Positions 27,141-35,920 of a stretch of 35,920 bases of DNA are shown piece after piece. The notes under the pieces were generated by a model. That model was not told the DNA's origin. It saw only the letters and a list, made by a program, of their open reading frames with translations, and searched no databases. This DNA is from Desulfobacterales bacterium (GTDB lineage: Bacteria > Desulfobacterota > Desulfobacteria > Desulfobacterales > Desulfatibacillaceae), in contig JAGVGH010000278.1 in assembly GCA_020057225.1 (NCBI GenBank), positions 1 to 35,920 of the forward strand, given 5' to 3'. Positions within the stretch are counted from its first letter, which is position 1; every line of letters starts with the position of its first letter. The translations under genes and the position numbers were made by a program.

Positions 27141-29870
27141 CTATGTGGAAAGGGCCTCTTGAATGGCGCGGGCAAGCCCGTCCCGGGTGACAGGCTTGAA
27201 AACCAGACAGCGGATGCCGGCGCGCCGGACAGTCTGCCGGGACACAAGGTCCTGGTATTCCGCGCACATCACAATGGGGATGTCCGGACGGGTCTCCAAC
27301 AGCTTTTTCGCCAGCGCCAGCCCGTCCATGCCGGGCATGCCCATGTCCGTGACAACCACATCGAACATCTCCGGGCAGGTGCGGAACATCTCAAGGGCCC
27401 CGCCTGGATTTTCAAAACCATGAACCGTGGCGCCGTTAAGCGCAAGGAGCTGCCGTGTCATGCTCACAATCCGGGCTTCGTCATCCACCAGCAGCACCGT
27501 GAGCCTGCCGCGCCGGGTGTTCTGCCGGGATTCCCGCCCCGCTTCCGGAAGGTACAGGGTGAAGCGGGCGCCCTTGCCGGGTATGCTTTCACACCGTATC
27601 TCTCCCTGGTGTTTCCGCGCGATTCCCCGGGCAACGGCCAGACCCAGGCCCGCTCCCTTGTTGGGCGGTTTGGTGGTAAAGTAGGGGTCGAAAATCCGCT
27701 CCAAAAGTCCGGGCCTTATTCCGGGTCCTGTGTCCGAAACCGTGAGAGTGGCGTAGGCGCCCGGGGCAAGTCCGGAAAGCTGGCCATCCTCGCTTTCCGC
27801 AACGTGTTCGCGTCCGGTTTTCAGAGACAAAACGCCTCCTTTTTCCTCCATGGCGTGGAAGGCGTTGGCGCAAAGGTTTACAAGCACCTGTTTTATCTGG
27901 CCCGGGTCCGCGTTCACTGGTTCCAGGTCCTCTTCCAGCGCGGCGCGGATTTCAATGGTGGCGGGAAGGCTCGACCTCAAGATGGCGACGGTCTCCTGGG
28001 CCGCGGTTTGCAGCAGCATGGGCCTGGGGCGGTCCTCGCTTTTCTGGCTGATGGCGAGAATCCGGCCCACAAGTTCCTGGGCGCGCTGGGTGGCGGCAAG
28101 AACGTGGGAGAGGTTTTGGCGCCTTGGGGAGTCTTCGGCCAAATCCATCATGGCCATTTCCGCGTATCCCAGGATAAGGTATAAGATGTTATTGAAATCA
28201 TGGGCGATTCCGCTCGCGAGGGTTCCAATGGCCTCCATTTTCTGCGCGTCGCGGATACGCCGCTCCAGAGCCTGACGCCGGATTTCCTCGGCCCGCTCCC
28301 CGGTTTTGTCCCGAAGCGTGGCCACGGACATGCGGCGCCCTCCGGTGTCAAAGACGCTCCCCCTGTATTCCCCGTAAAAAACCGTTCCGTCCTTGCGCGC
28401 CATTAGCGCCCCGACAGGTTCCCCCGGATTTTCCAAAATCCGCTCCCGCAGGCGTCCGCGCTCCTCGGGCATTGCCATAAGGTCCGCCAGGTCCTGACCT
28501 TCGGCCTCCCCGGGAGACAAACCAAAGATATCCAGAAAACGGGAGTTCACATCGAGCACCCGCCCGTTCTCATGAAAAACCACCCCCGCGTCCGCAGCCT
28601 CGGCAAGCCGACGGTAACGCTCCTCGCCAGCCTCCTTTTCCGAGAGCGCTTTCCGGAGCCGCTCCTCTGTCCGGAGCCGCTCCTGGTTTTCAAGGCTCAA
28701 CCGGGCGTTTGCGGCCTCCAGCTCGGCTGTCCGCGCGCGGACCAGCTTCTCCAGCCGCTCGCGGTTGTCCCGCAGGGTCATGTCCCGGCATATCCCGAAA
28801 AAAACCTCCCCGCCGCGCCACAGGCCCCGTGTAATCCGGGTTTCCGCGGGAATCCGCCTGCCGTCCCTGGCGCGAAGGGGAAGATGGCATTCCCGCATGG
28901 CCCCTGCGGCCATTCTTTCCCAAACGTCCTTGGCCTCTTCCCGGACTTCGGGCGGGTGGACCTCAAGAAAACTTTTCCCCTCAAGCTCGGAGAGCGAAAA
29001 GCCAAGACTCGCCTCCACAGCGGGATTCATGTGAATCAAAACGCCTTCGCGGCTTACCACAAACAGCAAATCATCCACCCAATTGAAAAGCGCCTCGAAA
29101 CCCGCTGTCTCCAGGGAGCGGACGCGGGCCTCCTCTTTCAACGAAAGAGGGACCGGGCGAAGGGTGAGGGCAGAGGAGGGGTTGTCGCGAGAGGACTCCG
29201 GCAAAGGGGCGCGGACGCATTCCAGAAGCGTTTCCCCGCTCTCCCGGAAAAGCGTCACAGGGACGGGCGCATTGGACGGAAGCGTCAAGGGATGTACAGG
29301 GTGTCCGGTGTGAAGGTCAAGCAGAGGAAAAACATCCTGGACCGGCCTTCCCACAGGATCCTGGACTTGGGCAAAACTCCGCGCCTGGGCGTTGGCGTAG
29401 GTGATGATACTCTCTTTGTTCAAGCAGAGCGCCCCGGCGCCTGTGGAATCCAAGAGGGTTTCAAGCCGCGCCGCGCGCTCCCTCAGCAGGCGCTCCCGCG
29501 GATGCAGGCTTAAGGCGGTTTCCACGGCGGCGGCAAGCTCGGCGGGCTCGAAGGGTTTCAGCAAAAAGCCGTAGGGCCGCGCGGACCTGGCGCGCCCGAC
29601 GGTTTCAGGCTGTCCGTGGGAGGTCAAAAAAATGACGGGTGTGTCAAGATTTTCGCGGATAGCCAAGGCGGCCGCGATGCCGTCCCTGTTGCCTTTGAGG
29701 GCCACATCCATGAGGATGAGGTCCGGGGCGAGGTTTTCCGCAAGAATGGCGGCCTCCGCCGCCGTGCGTGCCGGCCCCAGGGCCTGGTGCCCCAGGGCGC
29801 CGAGGCAGGCCGCGATATCCATGGAAACAAGGACCTCGTCCTCGACCACAAGAATGCGCGCCCTTGTCAT
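27141..29870 (-). CDS. Hybrid sensor histidine kinase: REC-PAS-PAS-PAS-HisKA-HATPase-REC
   Basis: N-terminal receiver (ILVVEDEVLVSMD...LILMDVALKG), PAS segments, 'ASGIAHDFNNILYLILGYAEM' H-box, 'VLVNLCANAFHAME' N-box, 'DTGPGIRPGLLERIFDPYFTTKPPNKGAGLGLA', C-terminal receiver (VLLVDDEARIVSM...VVVTDMGMPGMDG). Confidence 0.95.
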   Translation of the reverse strand: MTRARILVVEDEVLVSMDIAACLGALGHQALGPARTAAEAAILAENLAPDLILMDVALKGNRDGIAAALAIRENLDTPVIFLTSHGQPETVGRARSARPYGFLLKPFEPAELAAAVETALSLHPRERLLRERAARLETLLDSTGAGALCLNKESIITYANAQARSFAQVQDPVGRPVQDVFPLLDLHTGHPVHPLTLPSNAPVPVTLFRESGETLLECVRAPLPESSRDNPSSALTLRPVPLSLKEEARVRSLETAGFEALFNWVDDLLFVVSREGVLIHMNPAVEASLGFSLSELEGKSFLEVHPPEVREEAKDVWERMAAGAMRECHLPLRARDGRRIPAETRITRGLWRGGEVFFGICRDMTLRDNRERLEKLVRARTAELEAANARLSLENQERLRTEERLRKALSEKEAGEERYRRLAEAADAGVVFHENGRVLDVNSRFLDIFGLSPGEAEGQDLADLMAMPEERGRLRERILENPGEPVGALMARKDGTVFYGEYRGSVFDTGGRRMSVATLRDKTGERAEEIRRQALERRIRDAQKMEAIGTLASGIAHDFNNILYLILGYAEMAMMDLAEDSPRRQNLSHVLAATQRAQELVGRILAISQKSEDRPRPMLLQTAAQETVAILRSSLPATIEIRAALEEDLEPVNADPGQIKQVLVNLCANAFHAMEEKGGVLSLKTGREHVAESEDGQLSGLAPGAYATLTVSDTGPGIRPGLLERIFDPYFTTKPPNKGAGLGLAVARGIARKHQGEIRCESIPGKGARFTLYLPEAGRESRQNTRRGRLTVLLVDDEARIVSMTRQLLALNGATVHGFENPGGALEMFRTCPEMFDVVVTDMGMPGMDGLALAKKLLETRPDIPIVMCAEYQDLVSRQTVRRAGIRCLVFKPVTRDGLARAIQEALST

Positions 29871-30000
29871 GCGGATATCTTCCCCCGCCCTGGCATTGGG
29901 AATGGGTTGCGGATTGAAACCAGGTCAAACTGTTTGACGGCGTGCGCCAGGGAGGCCGTATAAGGAGTTATGCAATACAAATGCCGGGACTGGATTCTAT

Positions 30001-30400
30001 GCCCGGACCAATGTCATTAACTTTCGGCTTCCCCCTCACCCTGGCCCTCCCTCCAGGGGCGAGGGAATATCCCCGCCGGATTATTTGGCAAGAACACGTA
30101 TAATGGCTGGACAGAGTCTTGAAAAAAGAGCCCTGCCTGTTTCTTTGAAAAAGGGGCTTTGGCTGTTTTTTTGAGTGTGTCCGTCTGGCGCGGAAGCCGT
30201 TTTATCCACACGGGCCGCGCGGGGCCACCTCGCCCCCCGGTCTTTTTCGGGGGGAGATGGCCAGGGTGAGGGGGGATTAACTCCTTGCCATAATTCAATT
30301 TTTTAATGCGTGGCCAAGATAGCCTTAAGTTGATGACATTGACTATGCAATTACCTCACAGGGCGAAGATAACCTTAAGTTGATGACATTGGTGCCCGGA
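30001..30400. repeat. Intergenic element with ~22-bp terminal inverted repeats and a nested 16-bp inverted repeat
   Basis: Left end gcccggaccaatgtcattaactt (30001-30023) is complementary to right end aagttgatgacattggtgcccgg (~30377-30399). Nested exact inverted repeat ccccctcaccctggcc (30031-30046) / ggccagggtgaggggg (30259-30274). Confidence 0.6.
30316..30391 (+). repeat. 26-bp direct repeat pair (aagata[g/a]ccttaagttgatgacattg), 50-bp period
   Basis: Copies at 30316-30341 and 30366-30391 differ at one base. Confidence 0.8.
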
Positions 30401-30462
30401 TTATCCGCGTTTTTTGCGAAGATAATGGCGCAGCCCTCCAAAACGGGCCGTTTTCAACCTGT

Positions 30463-30502
30463 CCTAAAGCCTAAAGTCTAAAGTCTAAAGCCTAAAGCCT
30501 AA
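30463..30502 (+). repeat. Heptamer tandem array (C/T)CTAAAG, ~5.7 units
   Basis: cctaaag cctaaag tctaaag tctaaag cctaaag cctaa. Confidence 0.9.
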
Positions 30503-30617
30503 TACCAAGGTGCAATCAGACAAGTAATGCCCTCACCCCGGCCCTCTCCCACAGGGAGAGGGAGATTGAGCGGGAGCTTTCATCTGGTGTTACGGATTGG
30601 ACCGCATTTTGGTATTA
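30500..30617. repeat. ~118-bp MITE-like element with terminal inverted repeats TAATACCAA(gg/aa)TGC
   Basis: taataccaaggtgc at 30500-30513 and gcattttggtatta at 30604-30617. Interior contains the palindromic ggccctctccca-cagggagaggg segment. Confidence 0.6.
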
Positions 30618-30659
30618 GACCATGGCCTGCCTCCCGGCGCCATCCGCGTCCTCACAAAA

Positions 30660-32540
30660 TCACGCCTTGCTTTGAGCGTTTCCCTTGACCGGCTCCTTGG
30701 CGAACTCCTTCTGCGCCATGGCGCGCAACACTTTCTTGTCTATCTTCTGCACCGCCGTCAGCGGAAACTCCGTCAAAAGGCATACCCGTTTGGGCACCGC
30801 GTATTTCGCCACCCTCTCCCTCAGCCATGCGGTTATGCCGTCCTCGGTGACATCCGGATACGCGGGGTTGGGCACCACAAACACCACCGGCCGCTCGCTT
30901 CCCTCGCGGTCCGGATCCGGCGCGCCCACCGCCGCCGCCATAACGACCCCGGGGTGCTGGTAGAGAATATCCTCGATTTCCCGGGAATACACCTTGTACC
31001 CGGAAACGATGATCATGTCCTTTACCCGGTCCACAATGGTGAAGTACCCCCGCTGGTCCATGACCACCACATCGCCGGTATGCACAAATCCCTCCGGGTC
31101 CTTGCCGCTTCCAGGCTCCGGCCAGTACCCCAGCATGGCGTGGGGCCCTTTTAAGCACAGCTCGCCCCGCTCCCCGGCGATGACCTGCTCCCGGGAAAGC
31201 TCCTTGCCGGTTGTAACGTCCAAAAGCCGTATCTCGCTGTCCGGCAGAGGAATCCCGATGGCGCCCCGTTTCTCCATGGCCCGCAATTCCGGGTCGGCTC
31301 CGGATTTCCGCACCTTGCGCGCCACAACAAAGTTGACGGCCTGCCCCACGACCCGGGGTCCCAGTTTCCGCAGCACCGCATTCGCCACAGGCGCAAGTCC
31401 GGGCGCGGCCAGTATCTTACGCATACGGCGCGCGCGCCCGGTTCCGCCCGCAAGACGGTAGATGAGCGAGGGATTTAGAAACGCCACAGGCCCCATCTCC
31501 GACAGTCCGTACCCCTCGACAAGGCTGCCTCCGGATTTTTCCTCATACGCCTCGTGGGTCGAGGACGGCAGCGGAGCGGACCCGGACATGCCCAGCATGC
31601 CGCATCCCCCCGGTTCCTCCCTGGCCAAATTCAAAAACTGGGTGGGCACTCCCATCAGCATAACGGGCCGGTGTGCGCGGATCATCGCCACGATGCCCTT
31701 GGTGTCCCGGGGGTCCGGCACGAGAATCTGATTGGCCCCAAGCCGGGTAAACAGATGCATCATAATGTGCCCGTAGGAATGATAAAAAGGAATTCCCAAA
31801 AGAACAGAAACCGCGCCTTCGACAGCGCGCGCCGCAGGGCCGCCGAATCCGTCCAGGGCCTGGGAGATGTTGCACAGCAGGTGCCGGTGGGTGATCATGC
31901 AGCCCTTGGGCAGTCCGGTGGTGCCGCCGGTAAACAGAAGGGTTTCGAGATCCTCCCGGGGGGTGATGGAAAGCTCCGGCGGCTCGGGGGGATGGGAGGC
32001 GACGAGATCGGTAAACCAGACAGCGCCCGGCGCGGAAAGGTCAGGCCGGGCCGGGGGGGGAGCGGCGGAGTAATCGGCAAGGTCCGAGACAATGATGTGC
32101 CGAAGGTCCGCCCCGGCGGAAACCCGGAGGGCGAGGTCCAGGTGCTCGACCATGGTGAACAGGGCCTTGGGCGCGGCGTTCTTGAATTTGTGGATGAGAT
32201 TTTTTTCAGGCTCAAGAAAGGTCGAGGGAACATGCGCGAGACCGGCAAGGGAAATGGCATAGTCGGCCAGGGCGAACTGGACGGAGGTGGGCAGAATGGT
32301 GGCGACCCTGTCTCCCTTGACAAGGCCGAACGCGGCGAGGGCGGCGGCAAGGCGGCGGGCGTGGTCCCATGCCTCGGGATAGGAGAGGAGGCGGCCCTGC
32401 TGGATGAATCCGGTTTTGGGGAAAATCCGGGCGGCCCGTTCCAACAGGCTTGCCACAGGCCGTTCGGGGTACGGCTCCAGGGTTTTGGGGACTCCCAGAA
32501 TCTCGAATTCGTTTTCCCAGGGCATGTTGGTGAGGGACAC
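30660..32540 (-). CDS. AMP-dependent acyl-CoA synthetase/ligase (long-chain fatty acid-CoA ligase-like)
   Basis: LLFTGGTTGLPKGCMITHRHL (AMP-binding motif), VEGYGLSEMGPVAFLNP, HTGDVVVMDQRGYFTIVDRVKDMIIVSGYKVYSREIED. GTG 32540 with SD 'aaggagacccgcc' is preferred over the ORF-track start at 32612. Confidence 0.94.
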   Translation of the reverse strand: MSLTNMPWENEFEILGVPKTLEPYPERPVASLLERAARIFPKTGFIQQGRLLSYPEAWDHARRLAAALAAFGLVKGDRVATILPTSVQFALADYAISLAGLAHVPSTFLEPEKNLIHKFKNAAPKALFTMVEHLDLALRVSAGADLRHIIVSDLADYSAAPPPARPDLSAPGAVWFTDLVASHPPEPPELSITPREDLETLLFTGGTTGLPKGCMITHRHLLCNISQALDGFGGPAARAVEGAVSVLLGIPFYHSYGHIMMHLFTRLGANQILVPDPRDTKGIVAMIRAHRPVMLMGVPTQFLNLAREEPGGCGMLGMSGSAPLPSSTHEAYEEKSGGSLVEGYGLSEMGPVAFLNPSLIYRLAGGTGRARRMRKILAAPGLAPVANAVLRKLGPRVVGQAVNFVVARKVRKSGADPELRAMEKRGAIGIPLPDSEIRLLDVTTGKELSREQVIAGERGELCLKGPHAMLGYWPEPGSGKDPEGFVHTGDVVVMDQRGYFTIVDRVKDMIIVSGYKVYSREIEDILYQHPGVVMAAAVGAPDPDREGSERPVVFVVPNPAYPDVTEDGITAWLRERVAKYAVPKRVCLLTEFPLTAVQKIDKKVLRAMAQKEFAKEPVKGNAQSKA

Positions 32541-32723
32541 GGCGGGTCTCCTTTGGCGGCTGGTCGTTGGGATGGTTCGCCGCAAGGGAGGGGCGGGAAT
32601 CTGGCCCAACACACACCGTTGCGGCGGGAAGGGCCTATGTACATCAAACGGCGGGGGCAGTAAAGGGGGAAGCGGAAGGACGTTTCGCTTAAAAAAAACC
32701 GGACGCGGCCTCTCCCAACCCTT

Positions 32724-33563
32724 CTATCCCGCCACAATCCGGTTTTGAAGCGCGCCGATTCCCTCTATCCTGCACTCCACCACGTCCCCCGCGGACAGCG
32801 TGACCGGCGGATCCCGGAATATCCCCACCCCCGCCGGGGTTCCTGTGGAAATCACGTCCCCCGGAACCAGAGTAATGTCCCTGCTGATATACGCGAGAAT
32901 TTCGGGAATCTTGAAAATCAAATCCCGCGTGTTCCCCGCCTGCATCCTATTCCCGTTCACCAGGGTTTCGAGCGTGAGATTCCCGGGGTCGCCCAGCTCG
33001 TCCGGAGTGACCAGAACCGGGCCCATGGGCGCGAACATGTCAAAGGACTTGCCCCGGAACCACTGTTTGTCGCCAAACTGGGCCTCGCGCCCGGAAACGT
33101 CGTTCATGACCATGTAGCCCGCGACACAGTCCATGGCCTCCAAAGGGGAAACCCGCCGGCATGTCGTTTTGACCACAACGGCCAGTTCCACCTCAAAGTC
33201 CACCTGGCCTGAGCTTTCCGGCAAAACAACGGGATCGTTTGGCCCGCACACGGTGTTGGGCGTCTTGCAGAAAAGCAAAGGCTCCCCGGGCAGGGACATG
33301 TTGCCCTCCCGTGCGTGGTCGGCGTAGTTTTTCCCCAGACAGATGATTTTTTCAGGACGGGCCACCGGCGGGCCCAGCCGGACTCCCGGGGAGGGTCCCG
33401 GGCCGTCCAGGTTTTCAAGAACCCGGACCCAGGCGTCCGTGAAAAAGAGCGGACCCAAATCAGGAAGCCCCGGAAGGAGGGAAAGGATATCCACAATCCG
33501 TCCGTCGGATTTAAGGATGCCCGGACGCTCAACGCCCCTTTCGCCGTATCTTACAAAACGCAT
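32724..33563 (-). CDS. Fumarylacetoacetate hydrolase (FAH) family protein
   Basis: KIICLGKNYADHAREGN...PLLFCKTPNTVCGPNDPVVLPESSGQVDFEVELAVVVKTTCRRV...GYMVMNDVSGREAQ...GDVISTGTPAGVGIFRDPPVTLSAGDVVECRIEGIGALQN. Confidence 0.94.
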   Translation of the reverse strand: MRFVRYGERGVERPGILKSDGRIVDILSLLPGLPDLGPLFFTDAWVRVLENLDGPGPSPGVRLGPPVARPEKIICLGKNYADHAREGNMSLPGEPLLFCKTPNTVCGPNDPVVLPESSGQVDFEVELAVVVKTTCRRVSPLEAMDCVAGYMVMNDVSGREAQFGDKQWFRGKSFDMFAPMGPVLVTPDELGDPGNLTLETLVNGNRMQAGNTRDLIFKIPEILAYISRDITLVPGDVISTGTPAGVGIFRDPPVTLSAGDVVECRIEGIGALQNRIVAG

Positions 33564-33647
33564 ATTACCTCCATGGGAAAAAACCGGATGCCCCCCGGCG
33601 CGCGGGTCAGTCCCCGGGCGGGGCGCCGCGGGCGGGTGAGGAGGAAA

Positions 33648-33721
33648 TCGGGGCGGAGGGATTTGAACCCACGGCTTCCTGCTCCCAAAGCAGGCGCGCT
33701 ACCAGGCTGCGCCACGCCCCG
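33648..33721 (-). tRNA. tRNA-Pro (anticodon UGG)
   Basis: Minus strand CGGGGCGTGGCGCAGCCTGGTAGCGCGCCTGCTTTGGGAGCAGGAAGCCGTGGGTTCAAATCCCTCCGCCCCGA: 7-bp acceptor stem, anticodon arm CCTGC-TTTGGGA-GCAGG, T-arm GGGTTCAAATCC. CCA not encoded. Confidence 0.96.
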
Positions 33722-33977
33722 TTGCGATCTTTTGTTGTAGCACGGACCTGGACGGGGCGCAAGGGCCTATGCGGCCTTGTTTCGCATGTCCAGGCTGGCG
33801 CCGTGTCACGGACGCCCTTAAAAAAATCTTCCACGGGAGTTGCCGCCCGCCTCATTACAGGATTGCCCTGGCCAGCGTTTCAGGGTAGTATGGCCGCCCA
33901 CGCCATCCCCGGGAAAAAAGCCGCGCGGGACCGCGCCCTTGCGCTTCACGCGCCGCATGGTCCGCAAAAGGCCCGCC

Positions 33978-34178
33978 ATGCGAACAAAGACCCTGCTCAA
34001 GCGTATCATGGTTTCCAGGGAAATCGAGTCCCGGGTGGACGCCATGCCCAAACATGCCGGCTCCTTTGGCCGCGCCCCCTGGGGGTTTGACGCCGAGGGA
34101 AGCAACAGCGGCCAGCTTCCCCGGGGCGGTATTCCGGCCGGCGCGGTCTCAAGCGTTCCGGGATTGTTAAAACCCTAA
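33978..34178 (+). pseudogene. Possible N-terminal remnant of a lysophospholipid (1-acylglycerol-3-phosphate) acyltransferase-like gene
   Basis: MRTKTLLKRIMVSREIESRVDAMPKHAGSFGRAPWGFDAEGSNSG resembles the pre-domain N-terminus of such proteins as remembered; then runs to a stop without a catalytic domain. Confidence 0.3.
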
Positions 34179-34340
34179 CTGAAAACGGCCGGTAAAACCC
34201 GTGCGTCCGTACCGCCGATTCAGCGCGCCCGCTGTTTTTTCCGGTTCTCCAGACATCATCCCGCCTTCCGCGGGAGCACAGGCCGCGGGAACTCTTCCGC
34301 GTCCTTTCGCGGGCATGCCACAGCCCTGGAGTTTATCATC

Positions 34341-35021
34341 ATGTTCACCATAGCAAGCGAAGTGACCGTTGAAAACGGGGAGATGATCTTCCGGGAAGAC
34401 GGCCTGGGAGACTGCCTGTATCAAGTGCTTTCCGGGGCGGTGGTCATATCGGGGACCATCGGGGACAAGACCCTGGTGATGGAGGTGCTGCGGGCGGGCG
34501 AGATTTTCGGCGAGGATTCCCTGCTGGGCGCGGGCGCGCGGGGCGCCAGCGCGCGCGCCCTTGGAAAGACAGTCCTGGGCGTGGTGGACACCCGGGGCAT
34601 GGCGCGGGAACTGGCCGCCCTGTCGCCCGCCCTGAGAACGCTTTTTGAAAGTGTTTTCGCGCGTCTTGGCCGCATGACAGAGACTGCGGCGGGAATCAAG
34701 ACCCTGAGACGGGAAACCCGTGTGGAAAAGGTGTGGTCCCTGTATCTCGACGGGGACGGCCAGTTCAAGAAGGCGTTCAGCCGGGAGGTGAGCGCCCAGG
34801 GCATGTTCATCAAGACTCCCGCCCCTCTGGCCCGGGGGGAGCGTTTTGATCTCTTGCTGCGCCTTCCCGGACAGACAGACCCCCTTGCCATCCGGTGCGA
34901 AGTGGCCTGGAACCGGATGGAAACGGATAATCCCCAGGACTTTCCCGTGGGAATGGGGGTTGAGTTTGTTGAAATGAGCGCAGCGGACACGCATAAGCTC
35001 AGGGATGCCCTGGCGGAGTAG
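34341..35021 (+). CDS. Cyclic nucleotide-binding domain + PilZ domain protein
   Basis: N-terminal cNMP-binding-like fold (GEMIFREDGLGDCLYQVLSGAVVISG...VLRAGEIFGEDSLLGAGARGASARAL); C-terminal PilZ-like (FSREVSAQGMFIKTPAPLARGERFDLLLRLPG...VAWNR...PVGMGVEFVEMS). Confidence 0.82.
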   Translation: MFTIASEVTVENGEMIFREDGLGDCLYQVLSGAVVISGTIGDKTLVMEVLRAGEIFGEDSLLGAGARGASARALGKTVLGVVDTRGMARELAALSPALRTLFESVFARLGRMTETAAGIKTLRRETRVEKVWSLYLDGDGQFKKAFSREVSAQGMFIKTPAPLARGERFDLLLRLPGQTDPLAIRCEVAWNRMETDNPQDFPVGMGVEFVEMSAADTHKLRDALAE

Positions 35022-35179
35022 CCCGGAATTCCGCCGGACCGTCCGGGCCAGGACGGCCGTTGCCGTTTTGCGCGGCTTTGGGCTTCCTACAGGCGGATGG
35101 TTTGTGCTATGGTGCCGACGTGCGTTTTCCCCGGACAGAATCATGACGCCAAAGGCTACAAAGTCCAGCGAGGAGTTCC

Positions 35180-35920
35180 ATGCCAAAGGAAGTTCTAATA
35201 GTTGACGACGAGGAGATCTTCCTGGGTTTTCTTAAAGAGCGCCTTGCGAAACATAAAGAGGCCTTCGTGGCCCACTTCGCCGGCGACGGGGCCGCCGCAC
35301 AGAAAATCCTGGCGCGGGCGGCCATCTCGGTGGTGGTTACCGATATCCGGATGCCCCGGCTGGACGGATTCGCCCTTCTTGCCCATGTCATGGAGCACTA
35401 TCCGGAGGTTCCCGTCATTCTCATGACCGGGTATCCGACAGCGGAGGCCAAGGTTCTGGGACAAAAGGGCGGGGCCATCACCCTCATCGAAAAACCTTTT
35501 GAGATGGACGAGCTTGTCAGGCGCATCAATTCCGTGCTCAAAAGCGAGTCCGAGGGGGGAACCCTGCACGGGGTATCCTCCGGCATGTTTCTCCAGCTCA
35601 TCGAGATGGAGGAGCGGAGCTGCACCATCCGCATTGAAAACAGGCGCACCCGCAAGACGGGCCTTATGTTTTTCCGGGACGGCGAGCTTCTCGACGCCCG
35701 GCTGGACCATTACAAGGGCGAGGACGCGGCCAAGCGGATTTTCGCGTGGGACGAGGTGACCATCTCGATTCAAAACGGTTGCCCCCGCAAGGAGCGCGCC
35801 ATTCAGACAGGCTCCCAGGGCCTGCTCATGGAGGCCATGCGGCTCAAGGACGAGGGGGGATTCAAGGACGCGCCGCCCCCGGAGCCCCCGCCGCGGCCAA
35901 AGCCAGCGGCCCGTCCCGCC
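35180..35920 (+). CDS. Response regulator receiver domain + C-terminal DUF4388 (PATAN)-like domain, truncated by window end
   Basis: MPKEVLIVDDEEIFLGFLKERLAKHKEAFVAHFAGDGAAAQKILARAAISVVVTDIRMPRLDGFALL...LMTGYPT...IEKPFEMDELVRRINSVL; then 'SSGMFLQLIEMEERSCTIRIENRRTRKTGLMFFRDGELLDARLDHYKGEDAAKRIFAWDEVTISIQ'. Open to 35920, hence absent from the ORF track. Confidence 0.87.
   Translation, partial: MPKEVLIVDDEEIFLGFLKERLAKHKEAFVAHFAGDGAAAQKILARAAISVVVTDIRMPRLDGFALLAHVMEHYPEVPVILMTGYPTAEAKVLGQKGGAITLIEKPFEMDELVRRINSVLKSESEGGTLHGVSSGMFLQLIEMEERSCTIRIENRRTRKTGLMFFRDGELLDARLDHYKGEDAAKRIFAWDEVTISIQNGCPRKERAIQTGSQGLLMEAMRLKDEGGFKDAPPPEPPPRPKPAARPA

Noticed and set aside
26949-29513. Plus-strand ORFs 26949..28184 and 28572..29513 opposite the hybrid kinase
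   Set aside because: Shadow frames; the minus strand encodes a continuous REC-PAS-HisKA-HATPase-REC protein.
30316-30502. Possible CRISPR array from short repeats
   Set aside because: Only two 26-bp copies plus a spacerless heptamer run; no regular repeat-spacer pattern and no cas genes.
33722-34178. Overlapping ORFs 33722..34090 (+), 33818..34105 (-), 33855..34055 (-) as genes
   Set aside because: Mutually overlapping in several frames with no recognisable family; only a short acyltransferase-like segment in 33978-34178 was kept, at low confidence.

Overview
GC-rich bacterial chromosomal window. Gene content resembles a Desulfobacterota-type genome, but this is inferred from protein style and no search was run. 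Four loci stand out. (1) A compact minus-strand operon at 483-12005: a ~3,320-aa secreted protein (N-terminal surface-protein region, DUF11-like repeats, dockerin-like repeats, C-terminal C25/gingipain-like cysteine peptidase), a PqqD-like RiPP recognition element, a radical SAM/SPASM enzyme, and a 60-aa Cys-containing candidate RiPP precursor. The precursor's start overlaps the end of the radical SAM gene. (2) An AT-rich two-gene island at 14615-16268: a ParA/MinD-like ATPase translationally coupled to a HEPN-like protein carrying an RNRIVH (Rx4H) motif, which is a candidate defence or toxin module. (3) A dispersed ~160-bp two-hairpin intergenic repeat family (REP/BIME-like), with copies near 1, 210, 18957 and 20303. 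(4) A repeat-rich intergenic region at 29.95-30.65 kb with nested inverted repeats, a heptamer array and MITE-like elements. The rest is mostly conventional: an OYE-family flavin oxidoreductase, CbiM/CbiL-like/CbiQ metal uptake without an ATPase gene, an ETF-QO pseudogene, an NDP-forming acyl-CoA synthetase, a 32-aa AURKAIP1/COX24-like protein missed by the ORF track, an ATP-grasp protein, prfB with its programmed frameshift, lnt, a hybrid histidine kinase, an AMP-dependent acyl-CoA synthetase, an FAH-family protein, tRNA-Pro(UGG), a cNMP-binding+PilZ protein, and a response regulator truncated by the window end.
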